Below are positions 6,865 to 15,507 of a stretch of DNA of 51,691 bases, piece by piece. The stretch lies in assembly GCF_027052235.1 (NCBI RefSeq), contig NZ_JALUFF010000019.1, positions 1-51,691 on the forward strand. Reading direction: 5' to 3'. Each line of letters opens with the position of its first letter. Position 1 is the stretch's first letter. The position numbers and the translations under genes are program-made. This DNA comes from Thermococcus sp. GTDB lineage: Archaea > Methanobacteriota_B > Thermococci > Thermococcales > Thermococcaceae. The notes under the pieces were generated by a model that had not been told where the DNA came from, ran no database searches, and saw only the letters and a program-made list of their open reading frames with translations.

Positions 6865-8196
6865 TCAGAAGACTCCTGCGAGGTAGGCGAAGTAGGCAAC
6901 GAAGACCAGCGCTAGGGCGTACATGAGCGGGTGCACTTCCCTCCAGCGTCCGCTGAAGACCTTGAGCAGTGTGTAGCTTATGAAGCCAACGCCTATGCCG
7001 TCCGCTATCGAGTAGGTGTAGGGTATGGTTATGAGCACGAGGAAAGCCGGAAGTGCCTCTGTGTGATCGCTGAAGTCAACCTCCCTCAATGCTGTGAGCA
7101 TGTAGTAGCCGACTATGACCAGTGCCGGAGCCGTTGCGAAGGAGGGTATCGCGCCCGCGAGCGGGGCTATGAAGAGGCCTATCGCGAGGAAGAGAAGGCC
7201 AGTGACGAGGGCTGTCATCCCGGTTCTTCCGCCCTCCTCTATTCCCGCGGCACTCTCGATGTAGGTCGTTACCGTTGAAGTTCCCAGGATGGCCCCAAAG
7301 GTCGTTCCTATCGCATCCGTGAGGAGAACTTTTTCAGCATCGGGGACCTTTCCGTCCTTTGTGAGGAAGCCCGCCTTGGCACTGAGCCCTGTTACCGTTC
7401 CAAGGGTGTCGAAGAAGTCCACCATAAAGAAGGCGAAGACAACTCCGAGTGCTCCGGCGTTGAGGAGGCCGTGGAGGTCCATTTTGAGGAAGGTGTAGCT
7501 TATGTCGGGAGTTGAGAGTATCTGCTTGGGCCAGGGTGCGAGGCCCGTTATCCACCCGAGGAAGGCAGTTGTGAGGATTGAGATGAGGAGCGCCCCCTTG
7601 ATGCGCCTCGCTATGAGTATTCCCGTGAAGAACAGGCCGAAGAGAAAGAGCAAGATTGGCCCGGTCTTCAGTGCCGGGGCGTTGAGGCCGGTAAACTTCA
7701 GAACGCCGGTCTTGCTAACGACCGCTGAGAGAAGTCCAACGTCGTTGAGGCCTATTAGGGTGAGGAACAGGCCGATTCCGGCTCCGATGGCATATTTCTG
7801 GCTCCTCGGAATTGCGTGTATTACCGCGCTCCTGACCTTGGTGAGGGTGAGGGCTATGAATATCAGACCCTCTACAAAAACGGCCGCGAGGGCAACCTTC
7901 CAGCCGTACTTTGGGGCAACCGTGTAGGCGAAGTAAGCGTTGAGACCCATTCCAGGGGCAAGTGCAAAGGGCTTCTTGGCGTAGAGGCCCATCAGTATCG
8001 TTGTCAGACCAGCTGCCAGGGCCGTTACAGCCACGAGAGAGTTGAAGGCCTCCTTGCCGATTGCGTCGCTGAGTATGGCAGGGTTCACGAAGAGTATGTA
8101 GGCCATCGTCATGAAGGTCGTTACTCCAGCGAGGACCTCGGTTCTCATGTCCGTGCCGTACCTATCAAACTCGAAGTACCTCTCGAACCAGCCCAT
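6865..8196 (-). CDS. purine permease, AzgA/NCS2 family
   Basis: 443 residues with about 12 membrane segments. Family marks include the N-terminal YGTDMRTEVLAGVTTFMTMAYI, LAPGMGLNAYFAY, FFMVDFFDTLGTVTGLSAKAG, and STVTTYIESAAGIEEGGRTG. AzgA/PbuG proteins take up adenine, guanine or hypoxanthine by proton symport. The exact base is not readable here. The promoter region carries paired repeats (8211-8275), suggesting regulated expression. Confidence 0.92.
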   Translation of the reverse strand: MGWFERYFEFDRYGTDMRTEVLAGVTTFMTMAYILFVNPAILSDAIGKEAFNSLVAVTALAAGLTTILMGLYAKKPFALAPGMGLNAYFAYTVAPKYGWKVALAAVFVEGLIFIALTLTKVRSAVIHAIPRSQKYAIGAGIGLFLTLIGLNDVGLLSAVVSKTGVLKFTGLNAPALKTGPILLFLFGLFFTGILIARRIKGALLISILTTAFLGWITGLAPWPKQILSTPDISYTFLKMDLHGLLNAGALGVVFAFFMVDFFDTLGTVTGLSAKAGFLTKDGKVPDAEKVLLTDAIGTTFGAILGTSTVTTYIESAAGIEEGGRTGMTALVTGLLFLAIGLFIAPLAGAIPSFATAPALVIVGYYMLTALREVDFSDHTEALPAFLVLITIPYTYSIADGIGVGFISYTLLKVFSGRWREVHPLMYALALVFVAYFAYLAGVF

Positions 8197-8210
8197 TGTA
8201 TCACCCCGGG

Positions 8211-8275
8211 TTATCTTGACATTAACATGGCTATAAAACCAACTTATAAACCTTATCTTGACAAAAATAAGTCAA
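8211..8275 (-). promoter_or_regulatory. purine permease promoter with paired operator-like repeats
   Basis: On the minus strand the TATA box TTTATAAG lies at 8243-8250. The 11-base word TTATCTTGACA (plus-strand reading) occurs at 8211-8221 and again at 8253-8263, one copy just upstream of the BRE/TATA and one over the predicted transcription start. They are exactly 42 bases apart, about four helical turns. The upstream copy is part of TTGAC-N8-GTCAA (8258-8275). Repeats and spacing are seen; a repressor binding them is inferred. Confidence 0.6.
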
Positions 8276-9285
8276 AAACGTGGGGGGAGAACAGCGTAGG
8301 ACGTTACCTCCAGACCGACCCTCTCGGGCGGTCTTTCGGGGTCGAAGAAGAGCTCCCCTATAAAGCGCTCGGCCGTGATGGTGGTTCCTTCTATTCCCAC
8401 CCTCAGCCTCGCCCTTCCCGGAAGGAGCTCGACCTCCAAGAGCTCTGCACTCTCACCGGGCTTTATGAGGACGTTTTCCGGCCTGAAGAAAACCCTGACG
8501 GTGCCTTTCCCTTCGACGTCAAAGCACAGCTCACCCAAGCAGGCCTTCCCGTCCCGGGCCTCAAGCTCAAGGATGTTGCCGGTTCCGAGGAAAGTGGCCA
8601 CGAACTCCGTTTTGGGGTGATAGTAGAGCTCCAGCGGTTTCCCGACCTGCTCTATTGTCCCGACGTTCATGACGGCTATCCTATCGCTTATCGCCATTGC
8701 CTCCTCCTGATCGTGGGTGACGTAGAGGGCCGTTATCCCGAGCTCGCGCTGAATCCTCCTCACTTCACCCCTCAACCTCTCCCTTATCTTGGCGTCGAGG
8801 TTGCTCAACGGCTCATCAAGGAGGAGAACCTCCGGCTCGATGACGAGTGCCCTCGCGAGGGCAACCCTCTGCTGCTGTCCCCCGCTGAGCTGTTCCGGGT
8901 AGCGGTTCTCGAATCCCCTGAGGCCAACGAGTTCAAGGGTCTCCCTGACTTTCCTCTCTATCTCTGCCCTCGGGAGCTTTCTCATCTCAAGGCCGAAGGC
9001 GACGTTCTTGAAGACCGTCATGTGGGGGAATAGGGCGTAGTCCTGAAAGACTATCCCGATGCCCCTCTCGTAGGGGGGCAACTCGTTGACAACCCTGCCT
9101 CCGAAGAGAACCTCCCCCGAGTCCGGCCGTTCAAAACCCGCTATAACCCTCAGGGTAGTCGTCTTACCGCATCCGCTTGGCCCTAGGAGAGTGAGGAGCT
9201 CGCCGTCCCTGACCTTAAGGCTCTCTATACTCAGCCTGAAGTCCTCCCAGCGCTTTTCAATCCCCCTGAGTTCTACGCTCACCAT
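8272..9285 (-). CDS. ABC transporter ATP-binding protein, FbpC/PotA/ThiQ-like
   Basis: 337 residues. Walker A GPSGCGKTT at 35-43, signature LSGGQ at 133-137, Walker B VLLLDEP near 153-159, followed by a C-terminal TOBE-type regulatory domain from about residue 240. This class powers importers for iron(III), thiamine, polyamines, sulfate or molybdate. ATG 9285 overlaps the end of the permease gene (ATGGTGA), so the two are translationally coupled. The substrate cannot be named because no binding protein is adjacent. Confidence 0.88.
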   Translation of the reverse strand: MVSVELRGIEKRWEDFRLSIESLKVRDGELLTLLGPSGCGKTTTLRVIAGFERPDSGEVLFGGRVVNELPPYERGIGIVFQDYALFPHMTVFKNVAFGLEMRKLPRAEIERKVRETLELVGLRGFENRYPEQLSGGQQQRVALARALVIEPEVLLLDEPLSNLDAKIRERLRGEVRRIQRELGITALYVTHDQEEAMAISDRIAVMNVGTIEQVGKPLELYYHPKTEFVATFLGTGNILELEARDGKACLGELCFDVEGKGTVRVFFRPENVLIKPGESAELLEVELLPGRARLRVGIEGTTITAERFIGELFFDPERPPERVGLEVTSYAVLPPRF

Positions 9286-10904
9286 ACCTCCTCACCGACG
9301 CGCTCTATTATCATGAAGCTGAGTGCGGAAACGAGCATCAGGAGAACCGAGAGGGCCGATGCGCTCCCGAACTGTCTCGCCCCGATGAACTTGTAAACCG
9401 CTATCGTCATCGTCGTGTACTCCGGTGTGGCCAGCATATACGTCGCCCCCAGCTCGGCTATGCTCATCGCGAAGGCGAATATCGCCCCCACGACGAGCCC
9501 TCCGATGGCCAGGGGTAGTTCGACCCTGAGGAAGGCAGTGACCTCTCTGGCGCCGAGGCTGAGAGCTGCCTCGAAGAGGTTCCTCTTTATCTTCCCGAGG
9601 CTCGTCGATATTGCCCTCAGGACAAAGGGGTACGCTATGACAACGTGAGCTATGGCAACTATCCAGAAGGTGTAGTAGAGGGGGGTGCTGTGGAAGAAGC
9701 GGACGTAGGCGAGGCCTATCGTTATCGGGGAGCTGGCCAGGGGCAGCATAGCCAGAACGTCGAGAATCCTCTTTCCCCTGAACTCCCAGCGGTTGAGGGC
9801 GTAGGCTATCGGGAGGGCAACGAGGGTCGAAAAAACGACCGTTGCAAAGCCGAAGAGGAGGGAGTTCCTCACCGCGCCGAGCGTTGAAGTGCCGAACATC
9901 GGGTTATACGCGGTGGAGAAAACCCTGCGGTAGTTTTCGAGGCTGAGGTGGCCGTTGAAGACCAGCGAGTCGTAGAGAACGGCCAGAAGAGGGGCGACTA
10001 TGAAGAGCAACACAACGAGGATGTAAAGGGCCATCCCGATGCCCCTCAGCCCGAGGAAGTCCCTGAGGGTGAGCCTTCTGGTTTCCCTCACCAGCTTCTG
10101 CTCCTCCCTCTTTGAGTAGGCCTCAAGGCTCTTGAGGTAGAGGTACATGAAAACTCCACTCAGGGCGATCTGGATGACGGCTAAAACCGCCCCGGTTTTG
10201 AAATCGAGGAGCGTCATGACGGAGGTGAATATGTCAACCTCAATGGTGGCGTAGCGGTAGCCCCCGAGGATGAGGGGTATCGAGAAGCTAAGGAAGCAGA
10301 AGACGAAGGTGAGCATGGCGGAGGCGAAGATGGCCGGGGAGATCAGGGGCAGTGTAACCCTCCAGAAGAGCCTCCACCCCCTCGCCCCGAGGGCCATGGC
10401 GGCTTCCTCGTAGTGGGGGTTCACCCTCTGCCAGAGCGCTGAAACCATCCTGACGACAACGGGGAAATTGTAGAAGGCGTGTGCCAAGAGGATGGCCTTC
10501 CATGTGTAGATGATGCCCGGGTCGTGGCCGATGAGGTTAGCTATAATCCCGTCCCTGCCGAAGAGAATTGTAAAGCCGAGGGCGACCATTATGCTCGGCA
10601 TGACAAAGGGGACGGTGAGAATGGCCTTTACGGCCCTCTTCCCCGGGAAATCGTAGTTGGCGAAGAAGTAAGCCCCGGGCAGGCCGATTGCCAGGGTGAG
10701 CAGGGTAGAAGCGAGGGCCTGGGCTATGGTGAAGGCTATTACCCCCCTGTGGTAGCCGTTCTCAATAACGGAGATTACGCCGGTGAGAGTGAGCCCGTTT
10801 TCCCAGAGGCCCAGCTTGAGAACGCTGGCCATGGGGAGGTAGAAGAAGACCAGCAGGAAGGAAACCGGGATGAGGAGGAGCAGGTGGGCAATCCTAAACC
10901 TCAT
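9279..10904 (-). CDS. ABC transporter permease, two fused halves (FbpB/ThiP type)
   Basis: About 541 residues with around 12 membrane segments in two homologous halves. Each half has an EAA coupling loop: EEAAMALGARGWRLFWRVTLP in the first and FEAALSLGAREVTAFLRVELP in the second. Such fused permeases serve iron(III) and thiamine importers. It is the first gene of a two-gene operon. I place the start at ATG 10904 because the TATA box is about 26 bases upstream, which implies a leaderless message; TTG 10910 is in frame. Confidence 0.88.
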   Translation of the reverse strand: MRFRIAHLLLLIPVSFLLVFFYLPMASVLKLGLWENGLTLTGVISVIENGYHRGVIAFTIAQALASTLLTLAIGLPGAYFFANYDFPGKRAVKAILTVPFVMPSIMVALGFTILFGRDGIIANLIGHDPGIIYTWKAILLAHAFYNFPVVVRMVSALWQRVNPHYEEAAMALGARGWRLFWRVTLPLISPAIFASAMLTFVFCFLSFSIPLILGGYRYATIEVDIFTSVMTLLDFKTGAVLAVIQIALSGVFMYLYLKSLEAYSKREEQKLVRETRRLTLRDFLGLRGIGMALYILVVLLFIVAPLLAVLYDSLVFNGHLSLENYRRVFSTAYNPMFGTSTLGAVRNSLLFGFATVVFSTLVALPIAYALNRWEFRGKRILDVLAMLPLASSPITIGLAYVRFFHSTPLYYTFWIVAIAHVVIAYPFVLRAISTSLGKIKRNLFEAALSLGAREVTAFLRVELPLAIGGLVVGAIFAFAMSIAELGATYMLATPEYTTMTIAVYKFIGARQFGSASALSVLLMLVSALSFMIIERVGEEVW

Positions 10905-10924
10905 GGGCAAAACTCGGTTTTTGC

Positions 10925-10936
10925 AGTTTATAAGTG
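10925..10936 (-). promoter_or_regulatory. TATA box of the FbpB/ThiP-type ABC operon
   Basis: Minus-strand CACTTATAAACT. Its distance to ATG 10904 fits transcription starting at or next to the start codon. Confidence 0.55.
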
Positions 10937-10986
10937 TTGATTGGCAAAGCCCTTAAGGACAGTGGTTAAACCCCTCCGGTGGTTCT

Positions 10987-12030
10987 ATGAAGGCCCCTGA
11001 TTTGGGAATAAGAATCGGCCTTCACGAGCACGGAAAGAGGAACTCCATAGCGGATCTGGGCGTTAGAGTTGGACACAAAACGCTGATGGAGGGAGAGAAC
11101 ATCAGAACGGGCGTTACCGTTCTTCTACCGCCCGTTGAAAACCCCTACCGCGAAAGGCTTTTCTCGGCTACCTTCATCATGAACGGCTTCTCAAAGCCCA
11201 TAGGCTTCGTCCAGGTTGATGAACTGGGATACATCGAGACGCCCATCGCACTAACAAACACGCTGAGCGTCTACACCGTTGCGAACGCGATGGTTAAGCA
11301 CATGATAGAGCTGAACCCGGATTTGAGGAGCGTCTCGCCCGTTGTGATGGAGTGCAACGACTCATACCTCAACGACATAAGGGCGATGAAAGTTGGTGAG
11401 GAGCACTACTTTGAGGCGCTCAAAAATGCCAAACTCGACTTCGAGGAGGGTTCCGTTGGAGCGGGAACGGGAATGAGCGCCTTCGAGTTCAAGGGCGGAA
11501 TAGGCTCTTCCTCAAGGGTCGTCGAGATAGGCGGAGAGAACTACACGGTCGCTTCCCTCGTTTTGGCGAACTTCGGGAGGAGGGAGGATTTAACCACCGC
11601 CGGTGTTCCCGTCGGCCTCTACCTGAAGGACTACCCCGGCAGGGGCACCTCTGGAAGGGGGAGCATCTCGATTGTTGTAGCGACGGACGCCCCGTTAACT
11701 GCCAGAGGGTTGAAGAGGCTCGCGAAGAGGGCAATCGTTGGACTCGCGAGAACCGGGGGCTACGCCTACCACGGGAGCGGTGATGTTGTTTTAGCTTTCT
11801 CCACAGCTCAGACGGTTCCAGCCGGGAAAGAACCAGAGCTTGTGAGTTCTCTCCCAGACAATGCCCTGAGCGGGCTCTTCAGGGCGACCGCCGAGGCGAC
11901 GGAAGAGGCGATAATCAACGCCCTCCTTCAGGCTAAAACCGTTGAAGGCAACGGGCACGTGAGGTATGCCCTCCCCGTTGGGAAAGTCCTTGAAATCCTT
12001 GGGAAGCATGGGTTAATTGAGAAAGCCTGA
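10987..12030 (+). CDS. P1-family (DmpA-like, S58) aminopeptidase
   Basis: 347 residues, the normal length of the DmpA/BapA family. These Ntn-hydrolase-fold enzymes cut themselves at a Gly-Ser or Asn-Ser bond, and the new N-terminal serine is the nucleophile. The expected site is visible at about residues 225-226 in GRG|SISIVVATDAPL, leaving a beta chain of 122 residues, as in the family. Other marks: NSIADLGVRVGHKT at the start, GAGTGMSAFEFKGGIGSSSR and the late GSGDVVLAFS. Substrates are peptides with N-terminal D- or small L-residues. ATG 10987 follows GGTGG. Confidence 0.9.
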   Translation: MKAPDLGIRIGLHEHGKRNSIADLGVRVGHKTLMEGENIRTGVTVLLPPVENPYRERLFSATFIMNGFSKPIGFVQVDELGYIETPIALTNTLSVYTVANAMVKHMIELNPDLRSVSPVVMECNDSYLNDIRAMKVGEEHYFEALKNAKLDFEEGSVGAGTGMSAFEFKGGIGSSSRVVEIGGENYTVASLVLANFGRREDLTTAGVPVGLYLKDYPGRGTSGRGSISIVVATDAPLTARGLKRLAKRAIVGLARTGGYAYHGSGDVVLAFSTAQTVPAGKEPELVSSLPDNALSGLFRATAEATEEAIINALLQAKTVEGNGHVRYALPVGKVLEILGKHGLIEKA

Positions 12031-12876
12031 TCAGGCCTTTATCTCCTCGTATTTCTTCTTCATAAGGAGCGCATCACCCTCGATGTTCGGGCTCTCGCTT
12101 ATGACGACTCCCTTAACGCGGAACTCCTTGAGAACCCTCAGGAGGTCTTCCCAGTTCATGTCGCTCTCCTGGAGGTTGAGGTGCCTCCTCTCGCCCTTGT
12201 CGGTGTACTCTATACCGCTCACGTGGATGTGCATGTTGTCGAGAGCCTCTCTCCCGAGCCTGTCTTCTATAAGGGAGAGCATCTCGCGCCACTCCTCGGT
12301 GGAGTTGCACCTGCCTTTGTTCCTCGCGTGTGCGTGAGCGAAGTCTATCGTCGGGAGAACCATCTCAAGCTCCTCGCTGAGCTTGACTATCTCCTCCAAA
12401 TCGCCGAACTGGGTGGGCTTCCCGGTAAGCTCGGGCCGTATCCAGACCTTAACGCCTTTGTCCATTAGTTCCCTCTGGACGTCCTTCAGGGCCTCAAGAA
12501 CCCTCTGGTAAACGCTCTCCTTCGGCTGTTTGAGGTAGTAGCCTGCATGGAAAACCACGCTCCAGCCACCCGCTTGGTAGAGCCTCTCGGCGCTCTGGAT
12601 AATCCTCCTTTTACTTGCCTCAACCTTGGCCTTCTCACTCGCGTTGAGGTTTATGTAGTAAGGCGCGTGGGCCGTAAGAAGGACGTCGTGCTTTTTGGCT
12701 ACGTACTTTATCTTTTTCGCCAGCTCGGGCTTGAGGTTAACTCCTCGCACGAACTCAAGCTCCATCGCGTCTAAACCGAGGTTTCTGACGTGGACTATGC
12801 CGTCTATCGTTGAGCGCTTTGGAGTTGATAGGGGAATCCCGGCCGTGCCGAAGCGTAGCCTGTCAACCTTGAACAT
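12031..12876 (-). CDS. endonuclease IV-like (deoxyribonuclease IV / AP endonuclease, TIM barrel)
   Basis: 281 residues. The xylose-isomerase-like TIM barrel carries the metal-binding motifs of endonuclease IV: LTAHAPYYINL, VVFHAGYY, IRPELTGK (in place of the usual ETMAG-type glutamate), TIDFAHAHAR and HIHVSGIEYTDKGERRHLNL. The family nicks DNA at abasic sites. ATG 12876 follows GGTGGTGA; GTG 12885 is in frame. Its stop abuts the P1 peptidase stop. It may be cotranscribed with the coiled-coil gene upstream, though TTTTAAG near 12906 could be its own TATA box. Confidence 0.85.
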   Translation of the reverse strand: MFKVDRLRFGTAGIPLSTPKRSTIDGIVHVRNLGLDAMELEFVRGVNLKPELAKKIKYVAKKHDVLLTAHAPYYINLNASEKAKVEASKRRIIQSAERLYQAGGWSVVFHAGYYLKQPKESVYQRVLEALKDVQRELMDKGVKVWIRPELTGKPTQFGDLEEIVKLSEELEMVLPTIDFAHAHARNKGRCNSTEEWREMLSLIEDRLGREALDNMHIHVSGIEYTDKGERRHLNLQESDMNWEDLLRVLKEFRVKGVVISESPNIEGDALLMKKKYEEIKA

Positions 12877-12908
12877 GCTCACCACCAGTCGAATTAGGGG
12901 AGCCTAAC

Positions 12909-13973
12909 TTAAAAGGCTATCCCGATTTCAACACCTAGGAGCTCTTCGAGCTTCTTTTTCTCCCCCGCGATTTCCTCCTCCAAGTGGGCTCTCTTGCGCT
13001 CAAGCTTTTCCTTCATGGCCTTTTTCTCCCTGAGGTCTCTCTCAAGCTCCCTTATCTCCTCCTCAAGTGGCTTAATCTCCTCCAGAAGTTTCTCCCTCTC
13101 CCTTTCGAGGGCCTCGATTTCTTCCCTGAGGCTCTCCAGCCTCTCGACCTCCGCCGGCAGGTTCTCCAGGAGCCACTCGGCTGCCTTCTTCGCCTTCCCG
13201 TCGAGTCTGGGGTAAATGGAGCGTAGCAGGGAGAGAAACTCCACCGGCCTTTCGAGGGCAAGCCCGCTGTTCCTGGCAACTTCATCAGCGAGACCGCCGA
13301 GACGCATTCTCTTCAGGGGCTTTCCAAGCTTGGAGACCTTTGATCTTACCTCCATCTCTCTCCTACGCAACTCTCTCCTGAGGTTCTCAATTTCCTTCTC
13401 CGTTTCCCTGATCTCGGGAGATGCCATTCTGGACTCCAGCTCCTCCCTTTTCCTCCCTAGCTCTTCCGCGATTGCGCGGATTTCAGAATCCAGCTCCTCA
13501 ATGCGGGAGGAAACATCCCTCAGCTCGGAAATGGCCTTTTCCAGCTCGACCTCGGGGAGGAGGAGAGAGGAAAGTTCCTCCACGTATCTGGCGTATCCCT
13601 CGCTCAGCTCCTTGAGGAGGGCGTTTATGGCGTAAACTTCCTTCTCGTAGAGCACCATCACGTGCCTGCCGTGGCTCACATGGAGTTTGCCCAGGTCGGG
13701 AAGCCTCTTGCCGAGTTCCTCGATGTCCTCTATGGACTCAAGGGCCCGCCTCAGAGCGGAGACGTAGGCCCTCCTCTCCGCCTCGACCCTCTGTAGGAGG
13801 CGCTCGTCTACTTTCTTGGGGGGCTTCTTTTTCTCCAAGGCCGAAATCTTCTTTAATATCTCCTTCTTTTTCCTTGAAAGCCAGCGGTTGTACTCTCCTC
13901 TGAGCTTCTCAGCCTTCTCTTTGCTCTCTTCACGCCTTCGCCTGTACTCCTTCAACGCCTTTTCCAGGCTCAT
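12909..13973 (-). CDS. coiled-coil protein of unknown function
   Basis: About 354 residues, very rich in Glu, Lys, Arg and Leu, with long heptad-like stretches at both ends (roughly 1-60, 150-210 and 255-350). A less charged middle part has LHVSHGRHVMVLYEKEVYAINALL. There is no Walker motif, so it is not an SMC or Rad50 ATPase although the helices look similar. It overlaps the 3' end of the DUF373 gene by about 44 bases, suggesting coupled translation. ATG 13973 follows AAGGAGCAAAGG. I do not recognise a function; a scaffolding role is a guess. Confidence 0.75.
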   Translation of the reverse strand: MSLEKALKEYRRRREESKEKAEKLRGEYNRWLSRKKKEILKKISALEKKKPPKKVDERLLQRVEAERRAYVSALRRALESIEDIEELGKRLPDLGKLHVSHGRHVMVLYEKEVYAINALLKELSEGYARYVEELSSLLLPEVELEKAISELRDVSSRIEELDSEIRAIAEELGRKREELESRMASPEIRETEKEIENLRRELRRREMEVRSKVSKLGKPLKRMRLGGLADEVARNSGLALERPVEFLSLLRSIYPRLDGKAKKAAEWLLENLPAEVERLESLREEIEALEREREKLLEEIKPLEEEIRELERDLREKKAMKEKLERKRAHLEEEIAGEKKKLEELLGVEIGIAF

Positions 13974-15120
13974 CCTTTGCTCCTTCAACCTTCATCCATC
14001 CCCTAACCTTTCCTCTGAGGTAGACCCCAACTATGACGGAGAACGCGATGTCGAAGACCGCGAACAGCAGTTTCTGGAAGACGTCTATGTCCGATATGGT
14101 GAGTATCGAGAGTGCATACCTCGTCGTGAGGTCAACGGTGACCCAGAGGGCGGGCGTCATGAGGAGCGCCGATGTGCTGTACCAGATGTGAGGGTCCCTC
14201 TTGAGGTATGCCTGGAGAACCTTTCCCGCTATCATGACGCCGATTCCGATCGCAAGCGGGCCGGCCAGCGCGTTTAGGTAGATGAGCGTGGCGAGCAACG
14301 GCGTTCCGGGGTAGCTACCTATCAGCTCCAGCGAGTACCTCTCAAGGTTGAGGTAGGCGTTTATCGCACCGCTTATTATGATTAACAGGCCTGCAATCAC
14401 AGAGAGGACTACGATGAACTGCTCAACGACCGCCCTCTTGATGCCCCTGAGTATCGCCCCGAAGTCCACGTTGAAGCCCTTGGCGAAGAATATCCCGCCG
14501 ATCAGGAGGAGTATCGTCCCCGAGATTATTGTCGAGACTATCTTCTCGCTCTCCGGGTTCCAGACCCCGAAGAGCTTCGCGAGGCCGTAGAGAAGGGCCA
14601 TGAGGCCGGGTATTCCAAAAACCACCTTGGCGACCTCGGGGTCACTGAGTATTTCCCTTGTGTACTTGACGATTATGTACCATGTGGTCTCTATCCCGGG
14701 GCTCTGCTTGACGACGACGCGACGGGAGCTTATTATAGGCACCTTGGAGGCAATTATCGGGAATATCTGCTCGTCCTCGGCGCCGTCCGTTACGGGTATA
14801 ACCCCATCCGCCGGGAAGACCGTTAGAACCTCGTCGAGTTGTTTTGCTAGTTCCATGTCGCTCTTGATGCCGACCTTCGGGTGGCCTGTGATGAGGGCAA
14901 CTTCGACGGCGTTGAACTCCCCCTTCTCCCTAAGCTCGTCCGCGAGCTTCACCGCGGCGTAAACGACGTTCGCGTCGCTGTCCTCGGGATCGGCCAGGCT
15001 GAGCTTTAGGGCCGCGTCTATGCAGGCTTCCCTGCCTATCACGGGGCCTTTAACGCCCGCCTTCCTGCCGAAGTCGTCGTCGCGGTCTATCGCCAGAACA
15101 AGAACCCTGATGTCAACCAC
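13930..15120 (-). CDS. DUF373 family membrane protein
   Basis: 396 residues. The N-terminal half is soluble with the DUF373 pattern VLAIDRDDDFGRKAGVKGPVIGREACIDAALKLSLADPEDSD, then TDGAEDEQIFPIIASKVPI. The C-terminal half has about six membrane segments. The family is archaeal and uncharacterised; the acidic DRDDD stretch could bind metal or nucleotide, which is inference. GTG 15120 overlaps the stop of the MTH1187-type gene by eight bases, so the pair is coupled. Confidence 0.88.
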   Translation of the reverse strand: MVDIRVLVLAIDRDDDFGRKAGVKGPVIGREACIDAALKLSLADPEDSDANVVYAAVKLADELREKGEFNAVEVALITGHPKVGIKSDMELAKQLDEVLTVFPADGVIPVTDGAEDEQIFPIIASKVPIISSRRVVVKQSPGIETTWYIIVKYTREILSDPEVAKVVFGIPGLMALLYGLAKLFGVWNPESEKIVSTIISGTILLLIGGIFFAKGFNVDFGAILRGIKRAVVEQFIVVLSVIAGLLIIISGAINAYLNLERYSLELIGSYPGTPLLATLIYLNALAGPLAIGIGVMIAGKVLQAYLKRDPHIWYSTSALLMTPALWVTVDLTTRYALSILTISDIDVFQKLLFAVFDIAFSVIVGVYLRGKVRGWMKVEGAKDEPGKGVEGVQAKA

Positions 15121-15424
15121 CCCTCACCTTCTCCATTACGGATTTAACCTTGTCCTCCATACTCCGCTCCTTATCGCGCCTGTCGTCTATCCTTATCGTC
15201 GTCGAGACCCTCCTCGCACCCAGCCTGAACATCAGTTCGTGGGCCTCCTCAATAACATCGAGGGCCTCCCTCACCGTTGGAACCTCTATTATCGTTGACA
15301 TAGGCGTCAGCTGATATTTAATACCCCTCCTCTCTAAAAGCTTTATCACCTCGGCAACGTACCTGCTGAGGCTCCTCTCCCCGAGGGGCACTATGACGAA
15401 CTCCACAATGACCACCTTCGACAC
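15113..15424 (-). CDS. MTH1187/YkoF-type thiamine-binding family protein
   Basis: Up to 103 residues with the MTH1187 (DUF77) pattern VEFVIVPLGERSLSRYVAEVIKLLERRGIKYQLTPMSTIIE, a ferredoxin-like fold known to form tetramers. Some members bind thiamine-like ligands. The start is uncertain: GTG 15424 gives the longest form, while GTG 15406 sits five bases after AAGGTGG and gives 97 residues starting at the conserved strand. First gene of a likely operon with DUF373 and the coiled-coil protein. Confidence 0.85.
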   Translation of the reverse strand: MSKVVIVEFVIVPLGERSLSRYVAEVIKLLERRGIKYQLTPMSTIIEVPTVREALDVIEEAHELMFRLGARRVSTTIRIDDRRDKERSMEDKVKSVMEKVRGG

Positions 15425-15507
15425 CCGTCTTATCTTCCTTCGGCGATGTTTTAAGGCTTGCGATACGTTAATAAACTAACCGGTGGTAAATTTAAGTGGT
15501 GGTGGCG

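Noticed and set aside
7816-9033. 405-codon plus-strand open frame opposite the purine permease and ABC ATPase genes
   Set aside because: It runs antisense to two clearly conserved genes and resembles no protein family; such mirror frames are common in GC-rich third-position genomes.
12909-13973. SMC/Rad50-like ATPase
   Set aside because: Only coiled coils are present; there is no Walker A, signature or Walker B motif.
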